DNA of 7,141 nucleotides from JAVBOD01 sp031551045 (GTDB lineage Bacteria; Bacteroidota; Bacteroidia; Bacteroidales; UBA932), in assembly GCA_031551045.1 (NCBI GenBank), contig JAVBOD010000065.1:1-7141 (forward strand), read 5' to 3'. Below, piece by piece: positions 5,595 to 7,141 of the stretch. The position numbers and the translations under genes were made by a program. Under the pieces are notes generated by a model, which worked only from the letters and a program-made list of their open reading frames with translations, was not told the DNA's origin and made no database searches. Each line of letters starts with the position of its first letter. Position 1 is the first letter of the stretch.

Positions 5595-6950
5595 ATGACA
5601 AAACCTTCCATTCCCAAAGGAACCCGCGACTTTTCGCCTGTCGAAATGGCGCGGCGAAATTATATTTTCGACACCATCCGCAGCGTATTCAAACTGCACG
5701 GCTATGCCCCGATTGAAACGCCGGCCATGGAAAACCTCTCGACATTATTGGGTAAATATGGCGACGAAGGCGATAAGTTATTATTCAAAATATTGAATTC
5801 CGGCGACGCTTTTGCCGGCATACAAGCGGAACAATGGAATAATTCCAACGCGCTCACGCTGCAAGTATGCGAAAAAGGATTGCGCTATGATTTGACGGTT
5901 CCTTTTGCCCGCTACGTGGTGCAATATCAAAACGAAATAACATTCCCGTTCAAGCGTTACCAGATTCAACCCGTATGGCGTGCCGACCGCCCTCAAAAAG
6001 GACGCTACCGCGAGTTTTACCAATGCGATGTGGACGTTATCGGAAGCCGCTCGTTGCTCAACGAAGTGGAGTTGTTGCAAATCATCGATACCGTTTTCAA
6101 AAAATTGACGATTCCGGTGACCATCAAAATCAATAATCGCAAGGTATTAAGCGGCATTGCCGAAATCATGGGCGCGTCGGATAAATTGACCGACATCACG
6201 GTAGCAATTGATAAAATCGATAAAATCGGGCTCGATGCGGTGAAACAGGAATTGCGCGAAAAAGGCATTACGGAACAAGCTATAGCGCAATTGCAGCCTA
6301 TTTTATTGTTGAGCGGAACGAATGAGGAAAAATTGGAAAAATTACAGAACGTACTTTCATCGTCGGCCACCGGCATGTTGGGAATAGAAGAACTGCGCAC
6401 GCTTTTCGGCTATTGCAATGCTACGGGTATCACGCAAAAAATAGAGTTGGATTTATCATTGGCTCGTGGATTGAATTACTACACCGGCGCTATTTTCGAG
6501 GTAAAAGCAGATGATGTGGCCATCGGCAGCATTTGCGGCGGCGGGCGCTACGACGACCTTACCGGCATTTTCGGATTGAAAAATATGTCGGGCGTGGGCG
6601 TTTCATTCGGCGCCGACCGCATATACGATGTGCTTTTGCAGCTCGATAAATTTCCGGCAGCCGCCACGGAAAACACCAAAATTATTTTTGCTAATCTCGG
6701 AGAACAAGAAATCTCCGCCTGCCTGCAATACGTGCAGCAACTGCGCGAGGCGGGCATCGTAGCGGAAATATATCCCGATACGGCTAAACTTAAAAAACAA
6801 TTCGAATATGCCGACAAACGCAGCATTCCTTACGTAGCTATTATCGGTGAGGAGGAAGTAAAGCAAGGAATTATTTCGGTGAAAAACCTGCAAACCGGCG
6901 AGCAACAAATGTGCAGCATTGAAACGTTAAGGGCGCAGCTGTCATCCTAA
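5595..6950 (+). CDS. hisS: Histidyl-tRNA synthetase
   Basis: A cytosolic class II aminoacyl-tRNA synthetase that charges tRNA-His. Its 451 residues are slightly longer than the roughly 424 of E. coli HisS. The N terminus PKGTRDFSP (7-15) is the classical start. Motif 1 lies around 28-46. The substrate phrase RYDLTVPFARYV is at 97-108. Motif 2 is RYQIQPVWRADRPQKGRYRE (121-140), with R129 as the expected ATP-binding arginine. The histidine-specific loop LARGLNYYTG is at 289-298. Motif 3 is formed by GGGRYDDL (315-322) and GVGVSFGADR (333-342). The anticodon-binding domain spans about 361-451. Residues 71-90 (AFAGIQAEQWNNSNA region) look like a small insertion before RYDLT. The ATG at 5595 is the only start consistent with PKGTRDF near the N terminus. 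The gene appears to have its own promoter and stands alone, with a palindrome 10 bases after the stop. Confidence 0.98.
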   Translation: MTKPSIPKGTRDFSPVEMARRNYIFDTIRSVFKLHGYAPIETPAMENLSTLLGKYGDEGDKLLFKILNSGDAFAGIQAEQWNNSNALTLQVCEKGLRYDLTVPFARYVVQYQNEITFPFKRYQIQPVWRADRPQKGRYREFYQCDVDVIGSRSLLNEVELLQIIDTVFKKLTIPVTIKINNRKVLSGIAEIMGASDKLTDITVAIDKIDKIGLDAVKQELREKGITEQAIAQLQPILLLSGTNEEKLEKLQNVLSSSATGMLGIEELRTLFGYCNATGITQKIELDLSLARGLNYYTGAIFEVKADDVAIGSICGGGRYDDLTGIFGLKNMSGVGVSFGADRIYDVLLQLDKFPAAATENTKIIFANLGEQEISACLQYVQQLREAGIVAEIYPDTAKLKKQFEYADKRSIPYVAIIGEEEVKQGIISVKNLQTGEQQMCSIETLRAQLSS

Positions 6951-6959
6951 CGGATATCC

Positions 6960-7029
6960 CGTCATTGCGAGCAAAGCGAAGCAATCTGCGCTATAAGGAT
7001 GAGATTGCTTCGCTTTGCTCGCAATGACG
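6960..7029. repeat. Perfect 28-bp-arm palindromic repeat 3' of hisS
   Basis: The left arm, 6960-6987 (starts CGTCATTGCGAGCAAAGCG, ends GCAATCT), is exactly the reverse complement of the right arm, 7002-7029, around a 14-base spacer. Sequences of this GTCATTGCGAG...GAAGCAATCT type are, from memory, scattered between genes in many bacterial genomes including Bacteroidota. I cannot search to confirm. It lies between convergent genes, so as RNA it forms a very stable hairpin on either strand. No T run follows either arm, so it is not a canonical intrinsic terminator, though it may block read-through or protect 3' ends. No flanking direct repeat or transposase is seen. Confidence 0.85.
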
Positions 7030-7083
7030 AAAAACTTATCAAATTTGGTAATTCTAAACACCTGTAGAAAATACTTCCGGTGC

Positions 7084-7141
7084 TTATTTCTCTTTCATAT
7101 CCGCTTTCGAAAGAGAAACATCTTCTATGCGTTTCCATTTT
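7084..7141 (-). CDS. C-terminal fragment of an unidentified protein (partial)
   Basis: On the minus strand, an open frame enters at the window edge and ends with TAA at 7086-7084. It reads KWKRIEDVSLSKADMKEK. The composition is plausible for the hydrophilic tail of a cytosolic protein, but 18 residues are too few to name a family. It would converge on hisS, with the palindrome lying between the two stops. The other two minus frames here are also short, so this is a modest call. Confidence 0.4.
   Translation of the reverse strand, partial: KWKRIEDVSLSKADMKEK

Noticed and set aside
7030..7083. Possible terminator hairpin CACC...GGTG for the minus-strand partial gene
   Set aside because: The stem is only four clean pairs with mismatches inside and no solid T run after it.

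Overview
The window looks like a chromosomal, housekeeping stretch of a Bacteroidota genome. Four signs agree. Several genes have the phylum's -7 promoter box (TAnnTTTG). Starts have A/T-rich leaders instead of Shine-Dalgarno sites. One gene carries a C-terminal gliding/type IX secretion (CHU_C, type B) sorting domain. Another encodes the N-terminal domain typical of Bacteroidota TonB-dependent receptors. Coding regions are moderate in GC and most intergenic DNA is very A/T-rich. I could not fix the order or genus.

Left part (1-1208): a tRNA-Gln(UUG) gene on the minus strand with its own promoter. Upstream of it, also on the minus strand, is a 132-residue secreted protein that is essentially the front end of a TonB-dependent receptor without plug or barrel. 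It has a clear Bacteroidota promoter. A 521-base intergenic region follows, with three modest inverted repeats and no convincing gene.

Centre (1209-5261, plus strand): a tight three-gene run. tyrS (tyrosyl-tRNA synthetase) overlaps by 4 bases (ATGA) a gene for an exported protein with a type IX sorting domain. Ten bases later comes a YbdG-type miniconductance mechanosensitive channel. The spacing suggests co-transcription, so a cytosolic translation enzyme, a secreted surface protein and an inner-membrane osmotic valve may share one message.

Right part (5262-7141): a 333-base intergenic region holds a nested, decayed dispersed repeat and a strong stem-loop terminator just before the hisS promoter. 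hisS (histidyl-tRNA synthetase) is followed at once by a 28-bp-arm perfect palindrome of the kind found as a dispersed repeat. The last 58 bases probably hold the 3' end of a convergent minus-strand gene.

I see no CRISPR array, transposase, phage gene or defence system, and no clear undescribed system. The points most worth a second look are the barrel-less receptor front end, the tyrS/sorting-domain/channel gene cluster, the two related GTCAT-type repeats, and an 11-base identity shared by the tyrS and hisS promoters.
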